Source: Mercurialis annua
Lineage: Eukaryota > Streptophyta > Magnoliopsida > Malpighiales > Euphorbiaceae
Assembly (NCBI RefSeq): GCF_937616625.2
Contig: NC_065570.1
Span: 2,056,001 to 2,120,000, forward strand
Direction: 5' to 3'
Length of the DNA: 64,000 nt
Shown piece after piece: positions 22,177 to 31,803 of this stretch (the stretch's first letter is position 1; every line of letters starts with the position of its first letter). The translations under genes and the position numbers were made by a program. Below the pieces are notes generated by a model, which ran no database searches, was not told where the DNA came from, and saw nothing but the letters and a program-made list of their open reading frames with translations.

Positions 22177-22326
22177 ATGTCGTCGGTTGATCTCGTCGGC
22201 GCCGCTGTGGAGGCTGCTATCAAGATTTCATTTTTTTCTTCTGTTTTTTTACAGCGATGAAATCTCCTTTTTAATTGAATTTTTATTTGATTGCAGATTG
22301 CTTATCGCCATATCGATTGCGCCCAG
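22177..22326 (+). pseudogene. captured aldo-keto reductase exon fragments
   Basis: 22177-22224 encodes MSSVDLVGAAVEAAIK and, after a 72-bp intron-like gap ending TTGATTGCAG, 22297-22326 encodes IAYRHIDCAQ. Joined, they match the N-terminal VG-AV-AAIK-GYRHIDCAQ segment of plant aldo-keto reductases, the start of the NADPH-binding barrel, with the second glycine changed to alanine. The gap lacks a GT donor (AAG/ATTTCA), and sequence after CAQ leaves the family. This is a gene fragment carried by the hAT-like element, not an enzyme. Confidence 0.65.
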
Positions 22327-23263
22327 CAGCACCACCTCTGTCTCCGATCGCCGTCTCCACCACTTTCCTTATAAGCATACGTTTTTCCTTATGCTCTAGA
22401 AGTTCATCGACGACGTTCCGATGACATGTGATTATTTGTTGAAGAAGAAGACACAGTGAGTGCATCCACCGATGTGGCTCCCTAATTGAATCCAATCAAC
22501 ATAAAAAAACCATCGACGAGAAATATAAAGAGTGGCGGCAGATGGAGCGCTGGCAATGGTAGCACCGGTGACTAATGTCGTCTTCATCCGAAATCTCTCT
22601 AACTCTAGATTTGTTCTTCGCATGAAGCAACAAGAGGAGCTGCTGCGACAACAACGGAGGAAGCGCCGCCGTTGAAGAAGGACAAGAATCTCGATTATGA
22701 ATCTCGATTATTAGAAGGACAAACATATTTTTCAATTTGATAAACTGTAAAAATTATAAAACAAAAGCACAAAATTGAAAGCAATTAAAAGTGCACTGTA
22801 TTTTTGCAAGGAAAGAATCTGCGTCGTAGTGATTTTGCAATGAAATAAATATGGTAGTATGCGTGAGAATATTTAGACCTATTGTGGTGCTGGGCCTAAT
22901 TTCCACATAAAAGAGTTCTTATAATTATCACAAATGGTTAACTTTTCAAAATGACTATTCTTTTTAATAAAAAGGGTCAATTTGGCTTTTTAAATGTAAA
23001 TTAAAAATATATTTAAGTTCATAAAATAAAATTTAACTATTTAACTATTAAATTAGTAAATAGAAAATAAAAAATCATATAAATCAGTTGACTAGTAAAG
23101 GTATATTTATTTATTTAACTACAAATTAGATATTTTAAATTTTTTTACATATATGCGCCGAATTTCACTCGGGCGTGCGCTTTTTTTGCGCCTTACGCTT
23201 ACAGCTATATAGGACCCTTTGCGCTTCACGTGCGCCTTGCGCTTTAACAACTATGGAATTTAA

Positions 23264-24600
23264 CAATTGTTAGTTAAAGTAAACTAAAACTGTAATTAAA
23301 ATGATGTTTTAACAATAATGAGAAAAGTAGTGATTATTAATCTTCGTTATACTGTTTACTTGATTCGGGTTATGGATTCTTATTGTTCTCAAAAGGTCAG
23401 ACTAATAAAAGGCACCTAGAATTCGCTCTCGAGAAATTGCAGGCAAAAACATAAAACTAACTGATAATAGGTTAATTATTCACTCTCGCACAATGATTAC
23501 CTAAGTATTAATTAAGTAAATGATTATGAAGCAAATCCTAAGAACACGCACTCGTTAATTCACTCTTGCACAATCACTCCTGCGTTCTTAATTATGTTGT
23601 TCTATTCCAATTTTACTCCCTCGAGCTAAAACTAAAACATATGGCATATGCTAAGTGATCAGTTTAGGCTAAGTATTAGGCGCAATAATTAAAACGCATC
23701 AAGAACAAAAACCCATAAATCCAATTCAATTAAACAAACATAATTCCAATTAATAATCCCCAATGAAGGGTTTAGCTAGACATAATAATAAAAAGACTTA
23801 AAGAAATAATTGAAGAAATCATTCTGTAATTAAAATCAATACTGAATATAGAATTAAGATCAATCGTACCTTGTTCGAATGTAAACTAATAATAATTGGA
23901 GAAACAATAATGAAATTAATCCAAGAACGAAGCGATGAAAACTAAAATCTATGAAACTAGGGTTTATGTCTAGAAAGCGGTAAATTCGTCAAACCCTTTA
24001 CAAGATGTAATCTTTGTTTATTTATACTTGATACAAACATTAGGTATTCTCTGATTTCGAGGTTTGTGTAATGTTTAAAATGCACCGGACATGCCCCGGG
24101 ACTTTGGTCTTTTACTCGCAAACTCGTATGGCTAAAATAGGAATTCAATATGCAGATATCTGGGGTGCCGCGACGCGACACCCCCTGTCGCGGCGCGACT
24201 CAGTCGCGACGCGACAAACCCTGTCGCGGCGTAACACCTTTCAAAAATCAATGCACGACGCTACAACCTCGCGACCACGTCGTGCATTCCGTGCTGTAAC
24301 TTGGGGCTTCTTTTCTTCATACTGTCGCGATGCTACACTCCTCACGACGCGACAACATCATTTTCACTCCGAGATCACTTTGAAACCGCTCTGAAGCTTC
24401 ACTTTCTTTCACCAATGCTCGCTTTTGCTTTATTACACTCAAAAACACTTAATTCCACGCATAAGCCTGCAACACTTGAGCATAACAAATAAAGACCAAA
24501 ATAAATGCGAATTTAACATTAAAACACGATAATCATTACCAAAAAGCCCTCGGAAATAGGAGTATCTCTACTCCTATCAAATATTCTCACACTTACCTTT
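23264..24600. other. degenerate retroelement-like region with a GC-rich CGCGAC cluster
   Basis: No gene. The sequence alternates AT-rich stretches with phrases such as ATTCACTCTCGCACAAT and, at 24165-24360, a CpG-rich cluster of GTCGCGACGCGACA-like repeats. Near 24565-24610 is CTTACCTTTTACTTGTCCTCGAGCAAATC, a phrase I associate with plant LTR elements. Ends and coding regions were not found, so classification stays open. Confidence 0.35.
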
Positions 24601-25250
24601 TACTTGTCCTCGAGCAAATCCAGAACAAAATCTACATGCCAGTCACAACACCAAGTCAGCGAATAAGAAATTAAAGCACTTTCACCCCCCTAAATAATGA
24701 ATCAATCAAAAATATGCATTTGAATACAACATAAAAAGAAAAACAAAAAATAACGATGTCAAATGCTCACACATGAGATAATAACACCGAAAATACTCAA
24801 GTGCACGCACTCCTACATAACTCAAAAATCAATTCAATATTCAGGGCGATCTAAACAATCTCAAAACAACAATTAAAAATTAAACTTTGAGCGGAAAAAC
24901 ACTATGTATAGCAACAAAGAGTATAAATCTCACAAGGTACTCTCGCACACACAGGTGTTTAAGATATTATGATCGACGTTGGATGTTGTGTCCAACGATC
25001 CTCCAATGCCTAATCAGATTCCTTATCAGATTTCATGTGATAAATATACATATGTTCATTATAGAAAGTTTAGAGAATAGAACCAATGGAGTTTTCAATA
25101 TACTACCTGCTATGAAGAATGAATTGTGCTGATATAATTGCTGGCTAAAAAAATACCTTAGAACTAAAAAAATTACTTTTTAACCTAAATAAAAAGTGTC
25201 TCAATGGCAATGCAAAATTTAAATGGGTCTTTCAATCTCTTGGCATTTGA
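24600..25250. other. intergenic, no gene seen
   Basis: AT-rich sequence. An 81-codon frame at 24887-25132 has no recognisable domain and normal intergenic composition. Confidence 0.4.
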
Positions 25251-25420
25251 ATTTTCAAAATTACCTTTTTTCATTTGAATTTTTTTTAAAACAATCCTTC
25301 AATTTATATTTATATACTAATTAAACGTTGATATTATTAATAATATAAAAATACTATCTTCTTCAAAAAAAATTAAAAGTAACAATAAATTTAATTTAAT
25401 TTTTATTAATTTTAAAAAGA

Positions 25421-25768
25421 ACAAAGGGTCAACCCACCCCCTGAACTTGTGACACGGGGTCATTTAGCCCAATTTATACTTTTTTGAGCAACTAACCCCA
25501 AAACTCTTCATTTTTGGGTCAAATAACCCCATAATTTATATTTTTATTTTAAAAAACAGATTTAGGATAATTATATCGCAACAATTCTAATTACTTTTTT
25601 GCATCCCTCACCTCCGATTTGTATTTTACGCGTTTTAAAAATACAATTATGGGTTACTTGACCCGAAAATGAAGAGTTTTGGGGTTAATTGCTCAAAAAA
25701 GTATAAATTGGGTTAGATGACCCCGTGACACAAGTTTAGGGGGCGCGTTGACCCTTTGTTCATTTTAA
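25421..25768. mobile_element. foldback MITE with 10-bp target duplication
   Basis: The left arm GAACAAAGGGTCAACCCACC (25420 on) is repeated in inverse at the right (...GCGCGTTGACCCTTTGTTC to about 25761). Arms of about 125 bp pair almost throughout, including GACACGGGGTCAT and CCCCAAAACTCTTCATTTT. ATTTTAAAAA flanks both ends. Long arms and a 9-10-bp duplication suggest Mutator-like origin. Confidence 0.75.
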
Positions 25769-25769
25769 A

Positions 25770-25935
25770 AAGTTCTCCCCGGAGCCGCCTCTCCTTCTTA
25801 TCGAAGAAGGAGCGGCGGCCGCGGAGAAGGAGCAAGCTGATCCTTCTTCACGCTCGCCCCTTCTCCACAGCTGCTCCTTCTCCGATGAGAAGGAGCAAAG
25901 TCGGCTCCTCGGTTGGTTCCGGGAAGATTTTTTTA
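25770..25935. repeat. GC-rich AGAAGGAGC hairpin patch
   Basis: Repeated AGAAGGAGC and its complement GCTCCTTCT form several possible hairpins (e.g. GCTCCTTCTCCGATGAGAAGGAGC). The G+C content is sharply higher than the surroundings. The 65-codon frame here is arginine/serine-rich and not convincing as a protein. Confidence 0.45.
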
Positions 25936-25981
25936 TATTTATTTTATTTCTAAAAAAAGTTAATTAATTATTAGGATATAC

Positions 25982-27413
25982 TTTTTTTTGATGAATAATA
26001 ATTTTATAAAAAGCCACGAGAAATGGCAAAGAACCGAGACTCTAAGCTTTCGCACAAGAAGTGACTTACAAAGAAGTACACTAGAGGCTTAGGCAAAGAG
26101 CAACAGAACAAAAGGACAAACGATCAAACATCCGAAATCAAAATACAACGCGGATTTCGAAAGAAATCCAAACCCGTATAGGGAAAGCTCCTATTACAAT
26201 TTTTAAACAAGAATACCGCCCGCACAAAACAGTTAAAAATAACATCCTCAATATCCGAATGCATGCTATCAAAAACTCTTCTATTTCTTGTTTTCCAAAT
26301 TTCCCAAAGTAGAAGATACCCGAGAATCTGCCAAAGGCTCCCATAACGACACATCGGGATGATGCTTTGCCACTGAAACAAAAAGTCCTTAAAAGAAAAA
26401 GGAGCAACCCAAACAATATCTAACTTCGTCAAAACACAACACCAAATACTTCGAGCAAAACAGCAGTGAATGAATATATGAACTTGCGTTTCCAGAACCA
26501 TACACAGAGAGCAAGAGGAATTATCGACCGGTATGATAAAATGTTTCGCCAAAAAATCAAGGGTAGGAATCCTAGCATGAAGAGCAAGCCAAATAAACAA
26601 TTTTACCCTTGGAGGAGCTTTAGAGTTCCACACGTGCATGAATAGGTTACAGACCTCCTGTATCTCCAGACCCATCATAGAATGCATGTTAGCAGCGATA
26701 GAAATGTTGACAGTGCGCTGAGCAGTGCCAACAGATGCCAACTGATCTGAAGCATTAGGAACGGTACCAGCAGTAGAGACGTTAACAGCAGCTGACTGAG
26801 GTTGCGCAGAAGCTGCTTCTGGTCGTGTGAGGTTCGGACAAGCTGCTGTGGCAGCTAAAACCTGCATATTAACCGTCGCCGCCGATGTACCAATAACTGC
26901 AGAACCCCAACTCAAACCGGTAGCAGGTGAGTGACGAAAACCAGGGGAGTGAGAAGCATTAGAGGTCCCTGAACCCGAAGGATTAATACTCATCAAATTG
27001 CAAAAATCAGCAGCTGTAAACATCCCAGAATTATTGTTCCACCTGACTTCGTCTTCTCTATCATGAGTTCGTTGAAGCTGTCCAAAAACAGTAAGAAGAT
27101 CATTGAAGATTAACGACTCATTGCCCCGAAGTCTCCTGCGCCATCTCCAATTCCCTAACCAAATGTTCTCAATAGAAGCTTGTTTCTGATTAGAAAGGTT
27201 ATATAACCGGGGGAATAAGGTATTAACCAAACCAATGCCCGTCCAATTGTCGTGCCAAAGCGAGACAGAATTGCCTCTACCTACTTTGAATTTCACATTG
27301 TCAATGAACACACCCCATCCTACCTCATCATTACAGCAAAATTTTCTAATGCCTTTCCAAATAAAAGACATTTTCTTCGCGTCCCCAAATTTTAAAGAAT
27401 TCCAGTCGAACAC
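25982..27413 (-). pseudogene. LINE ORF2 C-terminal fragment with an Ala/Thr/Ser-rich in-frame insertion
   Basis: A 429-codon minus-strand frame (27413-26124) shows the LINE post-RT region: FIWKGIRKFCC, VGRGNSVSLWHDNWTG, then zf-RVT (WNSKAPPRVKLFIWLALHARIPTLDFL, CSLCMVLETQVHIFIHCCFARSIW, WEIWKTRNRRVF). Between residues of about 143 and 258 (26640-26990) lies a low-complexity Ala/Thr/Ser/Pro stretch not usual for the family, yet the frame stays open. The 3' untranslated part ends in an A-rich tail at about 25982. RT and endonuclease are missing. It sits inside the 25255-27520 element. Confidence 0.75.
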
Positions 27414-27889
27414 GAGTTGAAAGTATTTTTATACAATTAATAACATCAACGTCTAATTACTATATATAAATATTAATTGAAGGATTATTTTAAACTCCTT
27501 TTCAAATGAAAAAAGCTAATTTTAGTACTTTTAAGTAGGGACGAAATATCAAAACACAAAATTAGGTACAAATGGCTTTTTTTCAAGGTCATAGTATAAA
27601 CGAAAAAAAAGTTTAAGATTGAAGTTTTTTAGATAATTAGGTCAAAAGAAAATACAAAAAATTGATAAAATTTCCAAAAGATCAACAATCCGGATAAAAT
27701 TTAGCCAAAGCCTCATACTTCCTCATGTCCCTACGCCATGGCTGTTAGTAGACAATATCTTTGAGATAATCCTAGCTATAGATCCATTGCTACCCCCTAA
27801 ATTTCAACTATCACCTAGTTTATATTCTATATAACAGTTTATAATATTACTCAATATATCATATAAGAAGAAACCGGTTTGAAAGGTTA

Positions 27890-28690
27890 ACAGGTTTTTC
27901 AGTTTTCTGGGGTTTAACGGTATTTTCCAATTTGAAGAGGTTAAACCGAAAATTCATTTTTCATATGCAATCTGATTGGATTGATCTCCAGTTTTCGGTC
28001 TGAGAGGTTCCGACCTTAATCTTAAAACCATGGTTTGCTATGGAGACCTACAACCAAGCTTGAGAGCTATACACAAGGGACAATAAAATTTGATTTGAAG
28101 TTCCTCCTAGCTCACACTGTTAATTGCACACAAAATCTAATTACTATTTCTTGAATCTTTTAATCAAAATTAAAATGTGCAAATTTATCTTCTTTAAAAA
28201 ATTTAATTATAAAAACAATTAACAACTTTATTTATGTATGATAATTAATAACTGAAAAAATAAAAATAAAAAATTGAAATAATTTAATTTGACTAAATAT
28301 ATGAGCTATTTACAAAAAAGCCAGGTTAAATTTTTTATTTTGGTTGAAGTCGGGTTATAAATAGTGAAATTAATTTTTTGTTCTTTTTGAATCTATTTTC
28401 TTTGATTACTTTCAATTTCTCTGAAATATTAAAAGGCAAAACCCAAAGATGTTTTTAGTAATCCTCCTAGTTACAAATGCAGTACATGTGGAAAGTTATT
28501 CTTCACACTAGACAAGTTGAAATAAAGAGAAAAATTCTGATCACAAGATAGTTCTTGAACACACAAACTTAGGTATTTCTAATACTTTTTCAAACCAATT
28601 TTACCAAAACATTTTCAATAACTAGAGAATCCATGAGGTCCAAACAATCTTGGTAAAATTAATTAGCTCCAATATCTTAATTTATATTTA
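27890..28690 (+). repeat. segmental duplication, copy B (paralogue of 1040-2310)
   Basis: Collinear with copy A from TTTCAGTTTTCTGGGGTTTA through GAGCTATTTAC to CTCCAATATCTTAATTTATA, but without the 460-bp GGTTCGGTTTG insertion. No gene inside. It gives an internal date order: duplication came first, then insertion in copy A (or loss in B). Confidence 0.7.
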
Positions 28691-28935
28691 GATGAAATTA
28701 TTTATTACTAAAATTTAAAGTTAAATTTATTATTAAATTTATTATTAAATTTATCTCATTTTTTTATCAATAGATTATATACTAAATATGTCTCATGTAT
28801 ATATAAAACATGAAGTCATGTAAATAAATATCTCAATATTGTCATGACAATTTCATTTTTAAGTACATGCAAATAAAATTTGATAATATGTTGGGATGAA
28901 TTAAAATAATATGCACAAGATCTTCATGATCCTAA
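28640..28935 (+). repeat. copy of the CATGACAATTTCATTTTTGA repeat family
   Basis: Contains CTCCAATATCTTAATTTATA, GAAGTCATGTAAATAAAT and CATGACAATTTCATTTTTAAG in the family order. The downstream GATCCTAAAAGTTTT also occurs at 831-845. Confidence 0.6.
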
Positions 28936-29297
28936 AAGTTTTTTTAGTGCTATTAACCAGTGTCGTAGTCAGAATCGATTTTAAGGGGCGAAATTTATAT
29001 TAATATAATGAAATAATTACTATAATAAAATAAAATGATAACAATTAAAAAAAATTATTTGTTGTAGATTTATCGATTTCAACACTTTTTATGGCTTGTA
29101 ATTTACAAATGATCTTAAAAGCCGAATTTCATATAATTATTATACAGTTATATAAATAAACTTAATTTGTATAAATAAAATAAAAAAATTCAAATGAAAA
29201 TATTTGATTTAAAACAAATAAAGAATAATTTGAGAATTTTGAATTAAAAATTAAAAATTAAAAAATAATTGGAGAATTTAGAAAATAAGAGTTAGGT
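28935..29297. other. intergenic, possible hAT-type MITE remnant
   Basis: CAGTGTCGTAGTCAGAATCGATTTTAAGGGGCGAAATT near 28960 resembles ends of hAT-derived repeats, as does 58785-58825. No gene. Confidence 0.3.
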
Positions 29298-29770
29298 TAC
29301 AAAATTTGGAAGTTAGTTTAAGAATCTTGCAAATATTAGGTTAAAAAAATATTGAAATTGCGGACGTTGTAGTTCTTATAACATAAAGAGCCAATTTAAT
29401 CTTTTTGTTAATTTTTTAAATGAAGGGCCAAACAAGAGGCATTAACCCTAAAAGAAAGAACATATGTTTCGCGAAACAAAAAAAAAGGATAATTATACAA
29501 TACAATTATTGTGCCATGTCATTCATGCAACAAACCAATTGCGTGTTAGTCGTGTGGAAAATTAAATGATAAAAAAAATTAAAAAAATTTCTATCACAAA
29601 TACTTGTTGGCTTGATGTAAAAATGACGTAGAACAACGGTTGCATAGGATAAAACACTCATGAACTAAACCAGTCACAGTTAGAGCTGCTGCTTCACAAA
29701 GCCGCGGCAGCAGTAAAGCCCTTGTTAGGGGGGTTACTGGTCGGTGTAGGGGGCGGTCACCCGGGCTCGA
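29298..29770 (+). repeat. segmental duplication, copy B continued, with a tRNA-like SINE scrap
   Basis: Collinear with 7490-7760 up to about 29715. It is then followed by GGTGTAGGGGGCGGTCACCCGGGCTCGACCCC; the GGGCTCGACCCC string resembles a Pol III box B as in plant SINEs, but no box A is visible. Confidence 0.5.
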
Positions 29771-30239
29771 CCCCTGACTCTGCCCTTGTTATCAACATCA
29801 ATTCTAATAGTAAATGCAATTATCTTTTATTTATTCAATTGTTATATATTTATAATATTGTTGCAACTCAACATTTTAAGCTTTAATAATGACTTTAAAA
29901 GCAATTTGTTCTCTTAATTTGCAAGTGATAATTAATTAGCACATATTTTAATTTTATAGTTAATTTAGTTTTAAATTTGTCTTTTTTTCATCAATTTACT
30001 TCAGTTTCACACCTGACTAAACTGTAAAAATAGGGTAAATTGATAAAAAAAAACAAGATAAATTCAGAACTAACTAAGCTAACCATAAAATTAAAATTTA
30101 CATTAATTAACCATCACTTACAATTTGAAAGGAAAAATTGTCACTTAATTCTTTTTTAATAATGAGATAAATATGTGAATCACACTCGCAAGTGATTTCT
30201 AACTTGTTATTTAAATAATATTATTTCATGGTTAATCGA

Positions 30240-31015
30240 AGCAACTAACTTGAATACTAAGAAGAATTCTGCATAAATGGTTAAAGTCTTACATTGTAGA
30301 TCTAAAAGATAAATATTAAAAAGTGGTTTATAAGCTAAATTTTTTGAGATTATTGAAAACACTCATGAGTACTAGCTACGTTAGCTCAACAACACTAAAT
30401 TTTAGTGTATTTATTCAAAGAAAAGGATACACGAGGACTAGCAACACCACAATTTCAGTATATATTTATGAAAATAATTTAATGTCAAACAAAGCTATAA
30501 CCTCAAACAAGGAAAAATATATTAATTGTATCACTTTAAAACTCTATATTTAATGTCTCATGATGCAATAATTTGTTTTTTTTTTTTGGTTTAAGTAGCA
30601 ATTTACCCCTTAAACTTGTAAGCAATGAGCAATTAACACATAAATTAACTTTGTTGGCAAATCAATACACGAACTTGATGATTATAGGCAATTAGCCCAT
30701 TTCGGCAAATTAACTTACAAGTTAAGGGGGCAAATTGCCAATTTAAAATACAATTAACTTACAAATTAAAGGGGCAAATTGACAAAATGGGGCAAATTGC
30801 CCATAATCACCAAGTTCGTATACTAGTTTGCCCACAAAGTTAATTTATGTTTTAATTGCACATTGCTTACAAGTTGAGGGGGCATATTACCACTTAAGTC
30901 TTTGTTTTTTTCACTCTCTTCGATCCATCTATATTTTAAATTTTATTAGATCGCTCATTAATAACAAGTTTTGTCTTCTGTAAGTAATGATAGATGGATC
31001 CAAATAATAATATTT
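30240..31015 (-). pseudogene. Decayed copy of the SLX9 3' end, interrupted by a MITE
   Basis: 30380-30560 and 30901-31010 match, in order, 31660-31960 in and downstream of the last SLX9 exon. Examples are ACAACACCA...TTTCAGTATA, CTATAACCTCA, CACTTTAAAACTC, TTTTTTTCACTCTCTTCGATCCATC, and CTGTAAGTAATGATAGATGG against CTGCAAGTGTTGGTAGATGG. Frame and many bases are lost. The copy is split by the foldback MITE at 30589-30900. It indicates a tandem duplication of the SLX9 3' flank. Confidence 0.6.
30589..30900. mobile_element. foldback MITE inside the SLX9 pseudogene copy
   Basis: Arms of about 125 bp: left TAAGTAGCAATTTACCCC...AACTTGTAAGCAATG against right inverse CATTGCTTACAAGTTGAGG...TACCACTTA. 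The middle contains a further inverted GGGGCAAATTG unit. No ORF. Confidence 0.7.
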
Positions 31016-31079
31016 GACATTTCAAAATATTTCCGTTAAACAGTCATCTTTACATTCCTTAATTATATGATGAAAATTA

Positions 31080-31265
31080 ATTAACTCTAATATCTTAGTT
31101 TTTATTTTAAAAGACTTATTACAAAATTTATCTCATATTTATATTGATGTATATAACAAGAAGTCATGTAAATAAATCTCTCAACATTTTCATGACGATT
31201 TCATTTTTGAGTACATGTAAATAAAACTGTTAATATTAAATAGGGATGAATGCAAGAAAGATAAT
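31080..31265 (+). repeat. copy of the CATGACAATTTCATTTTTGA repeat family
   Basis: AACAAGAAGTCATGTAAATAAATC and CATGACGATTTCATTTTTGAG in the family order, ending AGGGATGAATG as at 5290 and near 28897. It lies between the SLX9 pseudogene copy and the intact gene. Confidence 0.6.
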
Positions 31266-31803
31266 GCTATCAAAGATCAAAGCCTCGATGTCAAAAATTT
31301 AACACCAATGACAAAAATAATTAAATATGTACCCTTTATTTGCTTAATATTGTTCTAATTTGCATTTTTAATATAAAAAAAAATTCAAACATGAAGGCCA
31401 TTTTTGAATTTTTCAGTCCACTTGAAACAAATACCTACAATTAATATTAAAAAATGAGCTAAATTTAATGATTTCGAAAGTTTGGCTATAAACAAAATGA
31501 CAATTTTCAATAATTAACTTCTTTTTGTTGCTCACTTGAGGAACTCCGCATAGATCACATAAATTTACTTTGCTAAGATTAAAACATATTAAAAAGTAAT
31601 AAATATTGATTAATACAATTCGATGCTAAGAATTTGTGATTTACAAAAAAAAACACATTCGAGTACTGAAACAACACCAAAGATTTCAGTATACTCTTGA
31701 AAAACAAGAATGATAATAATTTTTTTAAAAGAAAAACTTACACAAACATATTTTAAAGGCAAATAATACTATAACCTCATAAGAGAGCAAAAATTGTACC
31801 ACT

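Larger units (their letters stand above)
17202..23255. mobile_element. 6-kb hAT-like element with 8-bp target duplication and captured gene pieces
   Basis: Left end CATAGTTGTTAAAAGCGC and right end GCGCTTTAACAACTATG are inverted repeats, followed inward by GCGCC-rich subterminal repeats (17215-17300; 23155-23245). GAATTTAA flanks both sides (17194-17201 and 23256-23263), an 8-bp duplication as in hAT elements. Inside there is no transposase. Contents: GC-rich fragments at 17300-17520 and 17750-18050, a long GTTTACTA-type degenerate array (18500-20860), a nested Stowaway-like MITE (19164-19436), an exon-like minus-strand patch (20973-21316) and an aldo-keto reductase piece (22177-22326). Superfamily is inferred from duplication length and the CA...TG ends. 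Confidence 0.65.
25255..27520. mobile_element. 2.2-kb inverted-repeat element with nested insertions
   Basis: 25255-25365 (TTCATTTGAATTTTTTT...AATCCTTCAATTTATATTTATATACT...ACGTTGAT) is matched in inverse at 27418-27520 (ATCAACGTCTAATTAC...AATATTAATTGAAGGATT...TTTTCAAATGAA). Between these arms lie a complete small MITE (25421-25768), a GC-rich patch and a LINE fragment. The arms are long, as in Mutator-like or foldback elements. No target duplication was identified. Confidence 0.55.

Noticed and set aside
24071..24394. 107-codon plus-strand ORF
   Set aside because: It is open only because of the CGCGAC repeat cluster, which is poor in stop codons.
29715..29770. possible tRNA gene (GGGCTCGACCCC)
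   Set aside because: Only a B-box-like string is present, with no acceptor stem or A box. At best a SINE scrap.
29770..30240. second NLR downstream of duplication copy B
   Set aside because: No CC, P-loop or LRR coding is found after copy B. The NLR was not included in, or was lost from, this copy.
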